Source: Undaria pinnatifida
Lineage: Eukaryota > Sar > Phaeophyceae > Laminariales > Alariaceae
Assembly: GCA_012845835.1 (NCBI GenBank)
Contig: JABAKD010000030.1
Location: 13,185,580-13,249,579, forward strand
DNA length: 64,000 nucleotides
Direction: 5' to 3'
The notes beneath the pieces were generated by a model. It was given only the letters and a program-made list of their open reading frames with translations. It ran no database searches and was not told the origin of the DNA. Positions 7,845-18,426 of this stretch are shown in pieces (position 1 is the stretch's first letter; each line of letters begins with the position of its first letter). Both the position numbers and the translations under genes were made by a program.

Positions 7845-10800
7845 GGCATTGTCCTCTCCTTTGGTATATTTAGAGAGCTGCTCCCATCGATTGCACCTTC
7901 CGTGCTACGCTGCACTCCGAGTCAGAACGGAGGCCGATCTACGGTGTCCGGCATGTCGGGCGACCGTAACAGTCAACGAGGCCGACGGGATGGCGCTCCG
8001 CCAGCACAGCAATGAGGTCATGGTGGAGGTGTTGACGGTTGCGCGGCAAGATATGCCAGCTGACGGGGAAGCAAGGCTGACAACAAGGGCCGCAAGAGAA
8101 GGCAGGAGGCGGCGAGCGATATGCAGCGTTTGTCATGGTTTGGTTGAGGAGACTAATTGCGTACAAGTGTCCTGTTCGTGCGACGCACACCGCCGTTGTG
8201 CTTTAGGCTTTTGCGAGGACGCAATCCCCCGGGCTAGGACTTTCGGAGGGGTACACCTAGTCACGTGCCCGAACCCGGCTCTGCACGAGGAGCATCAAGA
8301 GGTCGATCTACACCCCCTCCTCCAACAGATTCGGGCCCTTGGCAGGTCGGTGGACACGACGGAAGAACACGAGATCAGAGCCAGAGTAACTGCAGCTGAG
8401 CAGCGCCTCCGGAGAAGAGCGCACATTACCCCGGAAGTGGTGGACTTATCGCGGAATCTCGCAGAGCGAGATGAGGAGGACCACCACGGAGAATGGCGGG
8501 GCACGATCCCCCAGCAACATGTGCAAGCGCCGTGCGGGGTCTGTGGCAGGCACTTGGAGGATGACCAGAGGTTCGCTTTTGGTGGCTGGCTCGTCCACAG
8601 GAGGTGTGCCGTTGAAAGCGCAGCAGGAGCAGACGGCAGGGGGGACGACCGATTTGGGGTAGCTATCCGAGACGGGACAGGAGTGTCGCGTCGGAGAACG
8701 TTCCGACTCACGGCAATAGTGCCCAGAATCCATATGAGATACGACCGTACGACCCCGGATGGCGCTCACCAACAACGACAGTTGGAGATATTGTGGCGAT
8801 CACTAACCTCGGGTGTAGAGGAGGCCGCGAGTCAGGGTGAAGGGGGTCAAGACGTTGAAGGGGGATTGGAGGAGTCCGAGGAATTTTGGTGCACGTACTG
8901 CGGTTGGCCTCTCGATAACTCTAGTGGGGAGTCGGGGGAAGACGACGCTCGAGTACCCGTTCCGTGCGCCCATGGAGGCTTTGTGCACACCCGCTGTATG
9001 CTGGACCGCGCGGAAAACCTCGCGAGAGGACTTGAGGATCCTAGGCCCTGCGTCGCGTGTCGCTCGGCGTGGCCGGGAGGAAGCCGACCTCCCCATCCGG
9101 CGGAGCTGGCAAGAGGGATATCCATGGACGGTCATGAGGGAAGGTGGGGGGCGGTGAGAGGTGCCCTGCAGTTCGCCACCCGCGTTCAGCGGCACATATC
9201 CGAACTGGAGTCAGCCAACTATGTGACGACTGGCATTTACGGTACGTTCGAGCTCATGTTACATGCACACGGAAGGAGCTCAACCTCCTCGTTCTTGCTA
9301 TGCTCCCTATTTTGCGATGCGCTGGACCTGCCTCAAGGGGCATACCTTGATTTTCCCCGACCGAGGGAATGGGAAATGGCGGCAGGCCGATACCGTACGC
9401 TGTTCACTGCGTACGCCATCCATCCGCAGGATATCCTACTCCGACTTCAAAATCAAAGACTCTACATCGCACCTCACGTCCTACAATATCTAGTAGGTCT
9501 CGACGCCGAATGCGAAGAGCAACTAACGAGGTGGACGCTCGGGGTCCGAAGCGCGCTGGAAGCGGGTGATGCTCTTCCTTCCTTCTCAACAGCGATGGCA
9601 GCGACACCGGAGAGAACGGACCGGCCGCCGGAGAACGACCCTTTACACACGGGACCAACTGAACAAGGAGGCGCTGGTAGAAGTGCAGCAGAGAGGCGTC
9701 ATGCCACGGGAAGCAGGGGTGCATCTCCCTGCGCCTACTGCGGGCGGGCACTAGAGGAGCCTACTGGGGATTCGGCGGTGGACTCTTTATGGGCAGTTAT
9801 TCCGTGTCCCCACGGAGAACAAGTACATGCCCGCTGCATGCTAGACCGTGCGGAATGCCTCGCGAGTGGGCATACAGACCCACAACCATGCGTCGCGTGT
9901 CGCTCGGAATGGCCGGCAAGAAATCGGCCTCTTCATCCGGCTGAGCTGGCTGAGGACCTTCCAAGGCCACGCCCGGGGGGAAGGTGGCCGGCAGTAGCGG
10001 GAGCCCTGCAGTTCGCTGAGCTCTTGGAGGAGGACGGTCCCCGGTTGGACCCAGCTAGTTACGTCACGACTGGTTCCCACGATACTTTTGAGGGGATGGT
10101 GAGGACCCACGGGCGTAGCCCAACCTCCTCGTTCCTGTTGTGCACCCTGTTCGCAGATGCTCTTGGCCTGCCCCAAGGCGCCTACCTTGACTTCCCCCGA
10201 CCGAGAGAATGGAGAGCGGCAGCCGGTCACTACCGCGAGATCTTCGCCGCGTACGGCATCCGCCCACAGAATACTGTACTCCGACTCCCGAACCGAAGGA
10301 TCTACATCCTGCCTCATGTCCAAGAGTTCTTGGCGGGCCTCGACTCGACGTGGGAGGACCGCCTAACGAGGTGGACCCTCGGGGTGCGAAATGCGTTAGA
10401 AGAGGGGGAGGCGCTTCCTCCGTTCCCGACGGCAGCGTGGACCGTCGGGTCCCAAAACGGGTTTGAGGCAGGGTACGAGCTGCCTCCCTCCCCGACGGCA
10501 GCGGACGTAACATCGGAAGGAACAGACCCGGTGCTGGAGAGTGACTCATTAGCAGTGGGAGTAACACAACCGGAAGGAGCAGCCCCGGCGTCAGAAGGTG
10601 ATTGGAGGGTAAGGGGGCAGGCCGAGCCAGGAGGCGCCGCTTCTTATGCAACCGTGGAGAACACCCTCATGGCCGAACAAGAGGATGTCACGGCGGCGGG
10701 ACCCTTGCCCCCCCCCCTGAGTCAGCCCAGCGCCACCCCAGCGGCGGTGAGGGGCACGGCTGAAGGAACGGGCCCGGCACGGGAGAGCGACCCTTCAGCA

Positions 10801-13800
10801 GCGGGCGTGGCACCACCGGATGGTGCAACTCTAGCGTTAGAAGGTGACCCGGGGGGGAGGGAGCAGACGGATCCAGGAGGTGCTGTACCTGTTACCACGA
10901 GAAACTCCCGAACTGCCGAAAACAGGGAGGCGATGGCGCCGGGACACTCGCGCGCGCCCCCATCACAGCCCAGCGACACCCCAGCAACATCGAGAGCGAC
11001 TGCGTCTATTTCCACTGGTGCAGTGGAGGGTGGGAGAAGCACAAGAGGCAGACGAGGTCGACCGCGCGGATCCGGAAGAGGAACACGAGCGACGAGAACT
11101 GGGAGAGGAGGCACCACGAACCGGGGGCGAATCCCTCGACATGGAAACGGCGAGGTTCCCTCGGCCCCTGCCGAAGGAAGGGTTGGCGGTGGAGAGAGAG
11201 AAGGCGGGGACGGAGGAGGAGGGTCAGCACCAGGGAGCGTAACGCATCTTCGCGCTTTCATTGCAGACGACCACAGCGGTACGAGCTGTGGGGGCTGTAG
11301 ATCAACTATTGCTCGGGGACACCGAGTGGTGGGGTTGCCCTGTGGACGTCAACATGCAATGCATGCGCGGTGCGTGGTGAATGCGGTCAGACGAGGTGGG
11401 GCGCAGGCGTCGTTTCTCTGCGGAGCAAGGGGATGCACAGTCCGCCATGGAAGACGAGAAGCAATAGAAGCAGCAGTCCAGGCCGACCCTGGACTACGCG
11501 TGACGGCAGCGGGACTCGGGGGGAGACCTGACGATGGCGAGGAAGAGCGCCGGGATGGCCTCTGCTATCCGTGGGACCAAAACACATTGGGAATTGCGGG
11601 ACCGCTCGATGATGTCTCCCTTGAGGACCTCCAACAACGCTTCGCCACTGTTGTCAAAGTGCAGCCGAGGCTGGCTACTGCCCACGCCAAGCTTATCACC
11701 CATGTGCTTGGCCTCCTCAATCACGCCTTGGGAGAGCACCGTCAATCCACACAATCGGAGACACCGCAATCACTGCTGAGGTCAATCAAGTTGTGGTACA
11801 TCCTCCCAGCTCTACTACACTCGCAGGATGGCCGAATGAAACGGCGTGAGAGGTTTGCGTCTGCCGAACGCGGTGACCTCACCCTCTTGCTCCCGTGGTT
11901 AATGGAGTACACCCGTCGAACATCTATGAGGCAAATCGGTCAAGCCCGAGAAGAGACGGACGCTGATATGTTTAAGAGGGCATCATCAGCATGCCGCCAT
12001 CGAGGGGGGGTGACTGTGGCAGCACGCAGCCTTCTCGCGGAACCGCGCGCGCCGGGGAACGACGAAACGTGGGAGCGCGTAAAAGCAAAGTTCCCGGAGG
12101 AGGACCAGGCCTGCGTCTCCGAAGCTGCAGCAGCAGCGGTGGCAACAAGTTCCACCGATCAGGAGGAAGGGAGTGTACCCAACTGGCGCCCGGAGGAAGA
12201 GTTCGACCCACAGGTGGCCCTCGAGGTAATCAATTCTCGCAACGCCTTATCAGGCGCGGGAAGCGACGGTCTGCGATTCTCGCACTTACAGTCAATAATC
12301 AGGACTGGTTTTGGGCGCGAAAAATTCGGAGCTGGCATCGAAGCCTTCTGGAGAAGAATTATCGATGATCCAAACGCCTTCCCGCCTGAATTCTGGCAGC
12401 TCTTCTTGCAATCCAACCTCACTGCCCTGGGTGAAAAATGCCGCCCCGTGTGCGTGGGGATGACGTGGAGGCGGCTTATTGCGGCCGGAACCATGCGGCA
12501 GTGGCGACCACGGCTGGAGGAGGCCAACCGTGAAGCGAGACAGTTTGGAGTCGGAGTACGAGGGGGGGTGGAACAGGTAGCGCTACGCGCAAGAATACAT
12601 CACGAGGCAAACAACTGGCTGATCCTCACCGATTGCTCCAACGCATTCAACACAGTGAAGCGGACTGCTATGCTAGCGGAGGCAGCCACTTGCGTACCGG
12701 CGCTTACACCGTTCGTGGCAAAATGTTACGGCGAGATGTCTGCGCCCGTGTTTTTTCAGATGGAATCGGGAGAAAGGCGGAAGATCGACTGCTCCAGCGG
12801 GGTACAACAAGGTGATGCTATGGGGCCAGCGTTGTTCTGCATGCCGCTCCTGCCGGTGCTGAAGCGGACACGGGAGGAGTTCGAGCCAAGAGGTGTAGAG
12901 GCATTCGCCTACCTAGATGATATTAGCATCGGAATGATGGAAATCACACCCGATACTGTGGAAGTGGTACCCTTTCTCCAGCGTGAGCTGTCCAACATCG
13001 GAATTGCGATCAACCCGAGCAAAACGGTTGCCCTGCCCCCAAAGGGGCACGTACCTACGCCGGAACAAATCGCCCTTCTTGAAGGCATTGGCGTCAGCAT
13101 CGCTGAACGTGGTGGGGTTCAGGTGGTGGGGGTGCCCATCGGCACAGATGAGTACGTGAGGGAGAGCGCAATGGAGATAGTCCGAAACGGGGGAGCGGAG
13201 CAACTTGCGCGGATGTTGTCGCGCATGCCGGACAAGCAATCAGCCAATCTGATTGCCACCGGCTCCATGGTTCAACGGACCTCCTACCTTGAACGCGTGA
13301 TGGACCCAGAACTATCGCTGGCTGCATGCAAAAAAGCAGATGGCAACGCCTTGTGGATGTTGGAGAAATTGCTCGATCTCCCGGGGGCAGCAGAAGAATC
13401 ATCGTTCTTCGTGGACGGGTGCCCGACAAACATGTTGACCCTGCAACCCCATCAACAGGCGCAGGCGAGCCTGTCCACGGGGGCCGGAGGGTTTGGGCTG
13501 TCGTCGGCTGAAGCCCGGAGGATGTCAGCATCCGTTGGGAGCTTGGTGGCGACGGTGCCAGAGGTGCTTGCTGATCTATCCGGCGCAATAGGGAACAAAG
13601 TCCGGAGGGAGCTGCCCGATTCTGACCTCGTGCGACGCATCTGGAACAGCATCAGGGACCTGCGCGATGTGCATGGGGTTTCAGAGGAGGCCATGGCGAA
13701 CATCGTACCGGAAAGCTGGCGAGACAGAGCATTCCGAGCAGGAGGACAAGGGGCCTCAGGGCGATCAATTACAGACGCGTTGCCTGCACACGACGCCGAA

Positions 13801-14802
13801 ACTATCAGCTCCAGTAAAGCGCAGCATAGACTGGGTAAACTGGTAAACCGAGTACGTTATGAGAGGTACGTCTCTTCGCTGGACCAGCTCCCCGAGACGA
13901 GGCCCCAGCGAGACACAAGCGAATCTCAAGGCGAGAAGGAGACACGAGACTTGGCCAGGGCCCGGCAACGGAGTCAATCGGGATCAGGGGCTACCGCCTT
14001 CCTAAGGGCGAGACCTGTAGACTCAGCTAGAACCATCCCTGCATCAGAGTTCGTGACTGCGGGGAAGAGATTTCTGGGGATAGAAGAATTCCTCGCGGCG
14101 AGATGCCCATGCTGCGGTGAAGCGGAGGTTAATACGCGGCATGCGCGATTGTGTCATCGAGCGGGCGCGCAAGTGAACCAGCACCAACCCCTCGTGCACG
14201 CGCTCTCCCGCACCCTTAAGAGCATGTCCGTCCGCCACCAGGTGGAAAGCGGAGCCCCGTTCCACGCAGACAGGGATTTGCGAATGGACATCGTGATTGA
14301 GGCAGGTGGACTAAGAGATGCTACGGCACCGGAGTATCGCGACAAGTCGATACTCCTCGACGTGACGTATGCGGACCCACAAGCAGGGGTCCACATGCGG
14401 GCAGGAAGCGCGGATCGAAACGGATCAGCGGCTTCCACTTCCGAGGCGCGCAAGCGCAACCACTACGCTCGTCCGGGACAGGTGTCCTTCGACGAACGCA
14501 GCTACAAACTCGCCACCCTCGCGGTGGAAAGCTTTGGGCGCCTCGGTAAAGAAGGCAGCGACCTGATAGATCAGGTAGCGGCAAGCATCGTTGGAGGGAC
14601 GGACGCATCGTCCCTAGCGCGGAAAGGCGTGTGCAAGGAGCGACTATTCCAAATCATCTCTGTGACCACTCAGGTCGCGATTTCGCGCAGAGTTCATCGA
14701 TATAGACTATTTCTGAGGGATCGTCAGGCCGCGAGGGGAAGGGAGGAAGAATCGGGAGGACTAAGGCCACTGGCCTGGGGTGGCAATGTTGATGAGGATT
14801 AA
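7453..14802 (+). CDS. retrotransposon ORF2: RING-H2 array, reverse transcriptase, restriction-like endonuclease
   Basis: About 2,449 residues counted from 7453. That codon is GTG; the frame is open from 7333 and its first ATG is at 7744, so frameshifting from ORF1 or initiation at 7744 must be considered. Order of parts: a Pro/Ser-rich head; a RING-H2 finger at residues 125-168 (C-x2-C, then C-x-H-x2-H-x2-C, then CPAC); Cys/His clusters near 223 and 361; a RING-like module near 480 and a related copy near 760, each followed by about 200 residues with shared text such as AYLDFPRPREW; a sixth Cys/His cluster near 1279; the RT at about 1590-1900 with motif A DCSNAFNTVKR, motif B SSGVQQGD, motif C AYLDD and motif D INPSKT; a CPCC...H...C knuckle near 2218; and MDIVIE...LLDVTYADP at 2277-2309, which fits a PD-(D/E)XK nuclease. 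All RT catalytic Asp residues are present. RING fingers are usually ubiquitin-ligase domains; a ligase role here is inference. Confidence 0.85.
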   Translation: MLASTPPTTPQLPLATSPSSRPPTTSSPSPSPSLSPPPQLPTTGHSSTATPILTSSVVPALETPSQTVVRTAEAASPRPSRTTPTRTAEGRGSAPVPMPERPPSPPRTPSPTITENQLREEPPESCCVCYEALSSPLVYLESCSHRLHLPCYAALRVRTEADLRCPACRATVTVNEADGMALRQHSNEVMVEVLTVARQDMPADGEARLTTRAAREGRRRRAICSVCHGLVEETNCVQVSCSCDAHRRCALGFCEDAIPRARTFGGVHLVTCPNPALHEEHQEVDLHPLLQQIRALGRSVDTTEEHEIRARVTAAEQRLRRRAHITPEVVDLSRNLAERDEEDHHGEWRGTIPQQHVQAPCGVCGRHLEDDQRFAFGGWLVHRRCAVESAAGADGRGDDRFGVAIRDGTGVSRRRTFRLTAIVPRIHMRYDRTTPDGAHQQRQLEILWRSLTSGVEEAASQGEGGQDVEGGLEESEEFWCTYCGWPLDNSSGESGEDDARVPVPCAHGGFVHTRCMLDRAENLARGLEDPRPCVACRSAWPGGSRPPHPAELARGISMDGHEGRWGAVRGALQFATRVQRHISELESANYVTTGIYGTFELMLHAHGRSSTSSFLLCSLFCDALDLPQGAYLDFPRPREWEMAAGRYRTLFTAYAIHPQDILLRLQNQRLYIAPHVLQYLVGLDAECEEQLTRWTLGVRSALEAGDALPSFSTAMAATPERTDRPPENDPLHTGPTEQGGAGRSAAERRHATGSRGASPCAYCGRALEEPTGDSAVDSLWAVIPCPHGEQVHARCMLDRAECLASGHTDPQPCVACRSEWPARNRPLHPAELAEDLPRPRPGGRWPAVAGALQFAELLEEDGPRLDPASYVTTGSHDTFEGMVRTHGRSPTSSFLLCTLFADALGLPQGAYLDFPRPREWRAAAGHYREIFAAYGIRPQNTVLRLPNRRIYILPHVQEFLAGLDSTWEDRLTRWTLGVRNALEEGEALPPFPTAAWTVGSQNGFEAGYELPPSPTAADVTSEGTDPVLESDSLAVGVTQPEGAAPASEGDWRVRGQAEPGGAASYATVENTLMAEQEDVTAAGPLPPPLSQPSATPAAVRGTAEGTGPARESDPSAAGVAPPDGATLALEGDPGGREQTDPGGAVPVTTRNSRTAENREAMAPGHSRAPPSQPSDTPATSRATASISTGAVEGGRSTRGRRGRPRGSGRGTRATRTGRGGTTNRGRIPRHGNGEVPSAPAEGRVGGGEREGGDGGGGSAPGSVTHLRAFIADDHSGTSCGGCRSTIARGHRVVGLPCGRQHAMHARCVVNAVRRGGAQASFLCGARGCTVRHGRREAIEAAVQADPGLRVTAAGLGGRPDDGEEERRDGLCYPWDQNTLGIAGPLDDVSLEDLQQRFATVVKVQPRLATAHAKLITHVLGLLNHALGEHRQSTQSETPQSLLRSIKLWYILPALLHSQDGRMKRRERFASAERGDLTLLLPWLMEYTRRTSMRQIGQAREETDADMFKRASSACRHRGGVTVAARSLLAEPRAPGNDETWERVKAKFPEEDQACVSEAAAAAVATSSTDQEEGSVPNWRPEEEFDPQVALEVINSRNALSGAGSDGLRFSHLQSIIRTGFGREKFGAGIEAFWRRIIDDPNAFPPEFWQLFLQSNLTALGEKCRPVCVGMTWRRLIAAGTMRQWRPRLEEANREARQFGVGVRGGVEQVALRARIHHEANNWLILTDCSNAFNTVKRTAMLAEAATCVPALTPFVAKCYGEMSAPVFFQMESGERRKIDCSSGVQQGDAMGPALFCMPLLPVLKRTREEFEPRGVEAFAYLDDISIGMMEITPDTVEVVPFLQRELSNIGIAINPSKTVALPPKGHVPTPEQIALLEGIGVSIAERGGVQVVGVPIGTDEYVRESAMEIVRNGGAEQLARMLSRMPDKQSANLIATGSMVQRTSYLERVMDPELSLAACKKADGNALWMLEKLLDLPGAAEESSFFVDGCPTNMLTLQPHQQAQASLSTGAGGFGLSSAEARRMSASVGSLVATVPEVLADLSGAIGNKVRRELPDSDLVRRIWNSIRDLRDVHGVSEEAMANIVPESWRDRAFRAGGQGASGRSITDALPAHDAETISSSKAQHRLGKLVNRVRYERYVSSLDQLPETRPQRDTSESQGEKETRDLARARQRSQSGSGATAFLRARPVDSARTIPASEFVTAGKRFLGIEEFLAARCPCCGEAEVNTRHARLCHRAGAQVNQHQPLVHALSRTLKSMSVRHQVESGAPFHADRDLRMDIVIEAGGLRDATAPEYRDKSILLDVTYADPQAGVHMRAGSADRNGSAASTSEARKRNHYARPGQVSFDERSYKLATLAVESFGRLGKEGSDLIDQVAASIVGGTDASSLARKGVCKERLFQIISVTTQVAISRRVHRYRLFLRDRQAARGREEESGGLRPLAWGGNVDED

Positions 14803-15041
14803 GGTAGACTCCCAGCTGTAACATACCAGGTATATATAGGGAAAGGGAATAGTAGATAAAAGGAGAAGATGTGGGGAAAGGAAATGGGCGAATGGAATGG
14901 TTGGCGGAAGATACCACTGCATTATGGTGCGATCATTCGACTTCATATTAGGTGCTACTGCTGCCTTAAGGAAGGATACTCGATTTATATCGGAAAGGCA
15001 TCTACGCTATATTGTCGGAGGGCAAAAATAATAATAATAAT
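14803..15041 (+). other. retrotransposon 3' UTR and ATA-repeat tail
   Basis: This stretch has no ORF, includes one TACCAGGTA (14824-14832) and ends in AAAAATAATAATAATAAT against the resumed R1 sequence. Simple-repeat tails of this kind are common at the 3' end of non-LTR elements. Confidence 0.7.
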
Positions 15042-15129
15042 AATATTTTGTCGAAACTCATTTTTGCAAGCTGTGTGATACTCCGATCGCGCATATTACG
15101 GGCTGTGTGTCCTCATTATTAAGGATATA
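15042..15129 (+). repeat. R1 copy, right half
   Basis: AATATTTTGTCGAAACTCAT, TTTGCAAGCTGTGTGATAC and CCTCATTATTAAGGATA continue exactly where the left half (2983-3029) breaks off. Joined, the halves give the structure of the uninterrupted copy at 1081-1211. Confidence 0.8.
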
Positions 15130-17057
15130 TCAGTTAGGTACTCGTATTATCATTATTATATTATTAGACTATACGTAGAATACGAGCACACAACGAGAAG
15201 CGAGAGGGGAACATCGCTTTTTTTTTGTGGAGCGTTTGAAACGTGATGACGCTCGATCGCGCTTCTTTCTTGTGCCTGTATACTATGCTTGCACCCTCGC
15301 ACGCTTATACTTACTTGCTGCGTGTTATACACACAGATCAGATAGATCCCCAATAATACTGCCCAGTACTAATAATCGTTATATAGATATTTCGGGGCTG
15401 ATAGGCCCCTGAATTGTATAATATGATCTGCACAATGTAGGTACTAATAATAGTAGTAGGTAATGATTGCCGGGTGAGGTCATCCATATATACGATACGG
15501 CTCTTGCACACATGCCCACACGTTTTCCGCTTGGGATCTGTGCGATAAGAAGGGCTCTTCTTGCACTATTATTGCTGTGAGTGTACTTGTCAAATTTCAC
15601 AACGGCAACTAAATGCTATGTTACTAATATGCGCTTCAGGTAAAACCGAGATCGTGATCTCTTCAAATTGCATTACGATTGCGTGCTAGCGTACTTGCAC
15701 GTTGCTCGCATGCTTGCATCCTACCTGCTACGTGCTTTGGATGCTTGTGAGGCATGCCTTTCACACCACAACAAGCGCATTAATTCGCGGAATATATCCA
15801 ACTCTCCCGCTATCGAGCAACGGGGACTTGACCATCTGCTGCGTTGCTTTGAACTGAGCTGTGCTGTGGCTGTCAATTCGTCGCTATGTCGCTACTATCT
15901 ATGGTGATGATCATCCGTGGCCGACTGACGAACAGCGACCAGCGGTCTTGCAGCCAACGGACTACACGATTAACGGCTACGGATACACCCAACAGCCCAC
16001 TGAACCGCCCAGCTTGATCGCCAAATAAAAAATTCCGCCGCATAAACGAAACGCAACAAGAACGATCAATAAAACGCATGAAACGCCTGCGAAGAGCATC
16101 CCACCGCACAATGAAGTCGGGCCGACAAGAGACATGCACACGACAGCAGCAGTGGCTGTTGTGCTACAGCTTATCTGCTATACATACGAACACCAACTGG
16201 GTGCAAGCAGAGCTGCCTTCTCTCGCGGCGCCCAGGGCGTGCGTTGCAGGGCGCACCTGAAGCACAGGTCTTCGCGCTGCAGCGCCCGTGTTAACATTGG
16301 GCGTGTTCTAGTTGCAACGACCTCGGGAGTCTGAAAGCAAGCGTGATCATTCGTGATCATGTCTACGCGATGGGCGACGAGCATGCCAGCCCTTCCCCTC
16401 TCGGCATCGGCTACTGACTTCCCCATGGTGCCGGGCATACGGCGCGGTCACGGCCCATACGTGAAGGCGAGTTGCCCCATTGGTCTTGCTTGCGGGAGTC
16501 CACTCTGAGCGTCGCGCCTCTTTAGGGTGTGTGATACCTGATCCTGGTATAATAGCTATTAACAACTGAGTCGGTTTGTGAAAGTTATTTCGTTATTTCC
16601 CTCTCGGGTAAAAAATACTGGTACAACAGAACAAGGAGTAGAGGAGGTTTTGTTTCCCCCCTGCAATGCAACCGTCCGTTCCGCGACGGTTGGATACGTA
16701 CGAGTCCGATCTCGGGGGCTTTTGATCGACGTGGGGCCGCCGTCTGCTGTTCCGCGTGTCACACAGCGTTTTCGACGACATCCGCACATCCGAACACACT
16801 GCTTGCTATTGTTGCCGTTGTTAAACATGAACCAGATACCAGGGGTATGTACATGCGCATTTCTCTGCGATTACCAGTATGTACGTGCTCGTCGCACATG
16901 TTTTGAGACGATCTTTTTTTCGGAATGTCTGCCTTTTCCATCGTCCCGGGTGCTATACAAGGACCAAGAGTAAACATCGTAGTCTACGTACCTTTATACC
17001 CGGAAACTTAAATTTCATCTCCTAACATTATGCTATTAATAGTCTAACTCCAAGTGT
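15130..17057 (+). other. no gene recognised
   Basis: Only short frames without family likeness are present. Upstream exons or a promoter of the DM10 gene may lie here, but I cannot identify them. Confidence 0.5.
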
Positions 17058-17101
17058 TATGTCCCTATTTCGGGAGTGCGGTGCTATTAATACAAGGGGT
17101 A
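17058..17101 (+). repeat. short dispersed repeat shared with 50220-50264
   Basis: TCGGGAGTGCGGTGCTA followed by an AATA-AAGGG stretch occurs in both places, preceded by TGTCCC. The ATG at 17059 is therefore inside a repeat and is a doubtful start for the DM10 gene. Confidence 0.55.
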
Positions 17102-17163
17102 ATAAGGGTCTGTTGTATTGTGCCTCATTTGACGCGACTCGACAACGTAATTACGCTAACCAG

Positions 17164-18426
17164 ATGCTTCAAGGAGCGCGCCCAGGCTCTTCCGGGATGA
17201 TCCGACCCTCCCAATCCCAGCCCATCTTGCGCGGGTACGGGGAGGGGACCCGCCCGGGCACCGCCGGTTCGAGCGTGCCGGGCAAGTGGGAAGGGAGCTG
17301 CATTCCGGACTACATCACCAAAGAGAAGCAGGTGCTCCGTTTCTTCGCGTATTTTCAAGAGCCCGTTCATGAGGGTGGGAGCATGGATGCTACGGGGTTC
17401 CGCGTGCGGAAGTTCAGCATCATGTGAGCTTGAAATAGAGCACGGGAAGGGGGGCGCATACTACAGTGTAGCTTATTACTGGGGGGGGTGTCTCGAATCG
17501 AGAGCACTCCCTTTCGAAGGGCACTTCCTACCCTAAACGGGCGCCCCCTTTGTAATACACGGGGGGGGAGGGGGGTCCCCGCCTTAGGCCCATAATACCG
17601 ACGGAAACGCGGTACGAAACCTGGTATAAAATTACGGACGAAAAAACGCTTCACGCCCCATTTTGTGTATTTTTGTTTTACCGCACCCCCCCCCCCGAGG
17701 CAACACGAGGTGTTTACAAAGACTTTGCTTTGGCTCCGTACGCAGCGCAGGCGTTCTTTAAACAATTTCCACTGATCGTACGAAACAATGCACCCCTCTC
17801 TTCGCTCTGTACTTCCCTCCACACACACTCCCCCCCTCCCCCCTTCCGTTACCCTCCCCCGCCCTTTCATTCCCCCCCCCCTTACCTCCCCCAACCCCCC
17901 CCCCTCCGTTGCCGCCTCCACACTGTAGGTACTTCCTTTCTGACAGCACCATCTCAATTGAAGAACCTCGGATCACCAACAGCGGTCTGACCCAGGGGAA
18001 ATTCATGAGGCGCTTGCAGGTGTCCCGTCCCCTAAACGCTTCGAAACGTGACCCCCTCGTGGTGGGTGGGAGTCCAACCCCCGTCCGAGCAACGGGTGGC
18101 GGCGGCGCCGGCGGGGAAGGAGAAGGGGGCGTTATTGGGGGGGGAAGAGGGGGCGTTAACAGTAACAACAACAGCAGCGGTAACTGCTACAACAAAGGTA
18201 ACGGCAAAGGCGCGTGTCGCCCTACCCGCGACATTTATGCTCCCGGAGACTTTGGAGTGGGGGAGGAGGTGTGGATTCACGGACGCCGGTTTCGGATAGT
18301 GGATGCTGACGTGACAACCCGAAAATGGTTTAAGGTTAACCTCGGTCGTGAGTTGAAGGAGAAAGAGGACTATCCCGAAGATGGCTATGGAGCGCAGCGG
18401 GCGAAGGTGTCCATCCCGAAGAAGAG
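17164..18426 (+). other. exons 1-2: first DM10 domain
   Basis: The split codon AT|G joins KFSI-M to [19 protein letters not shown], a classic DM10 stretch, followed by [14 protein letters not shown]. Intron 1 (17424-17928) is C-rich before its acceptor. Exon 2 ends at AAGAAGAG before GTGAGA and leaves two bases, which fit the single base that opens exon 3. A Gly/Asn-rich insert from a GGC/AAC-rich stretch lies at 18090-18200. Confidence 0.85.

Larger units (their letters stand above)
3030..15041 (+). mobile_element. 12-kb non-LTR retrotransposon, endonuclease of restriction type
   Basis: The boundaries come from the R1 repeat that it splits: R1 runs to AATATTT at 3029 and resumes with AATATTTTGTCG at 15042. 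The element has a 933-nt 5' leader, ORF1 (3963-7844), ORF2 in the +1 frame (open 7333-14802), a short 3' UTR and a tail of ATA repeats at about 15027-15041. AATATTT at both junctions is the likely target duplication, although the ATA tail blurs it. Both ORFs are intact, so the insertion is probably recent. A C-terminal zinc knuckle and PD-(D/E)XK-like residues after the RT place it with the early-branching R2/CRE/Utopia-type elements. The exact clade is inferred, not searched. Confidence 0.85.

Noticed and set aside
17059..17163. ATG 17059 as DM10 start
   Set aside because: The ATG is inside a repeat found again at 50.2 kb, and the encoded residues have no likeness to the family N-terminus.
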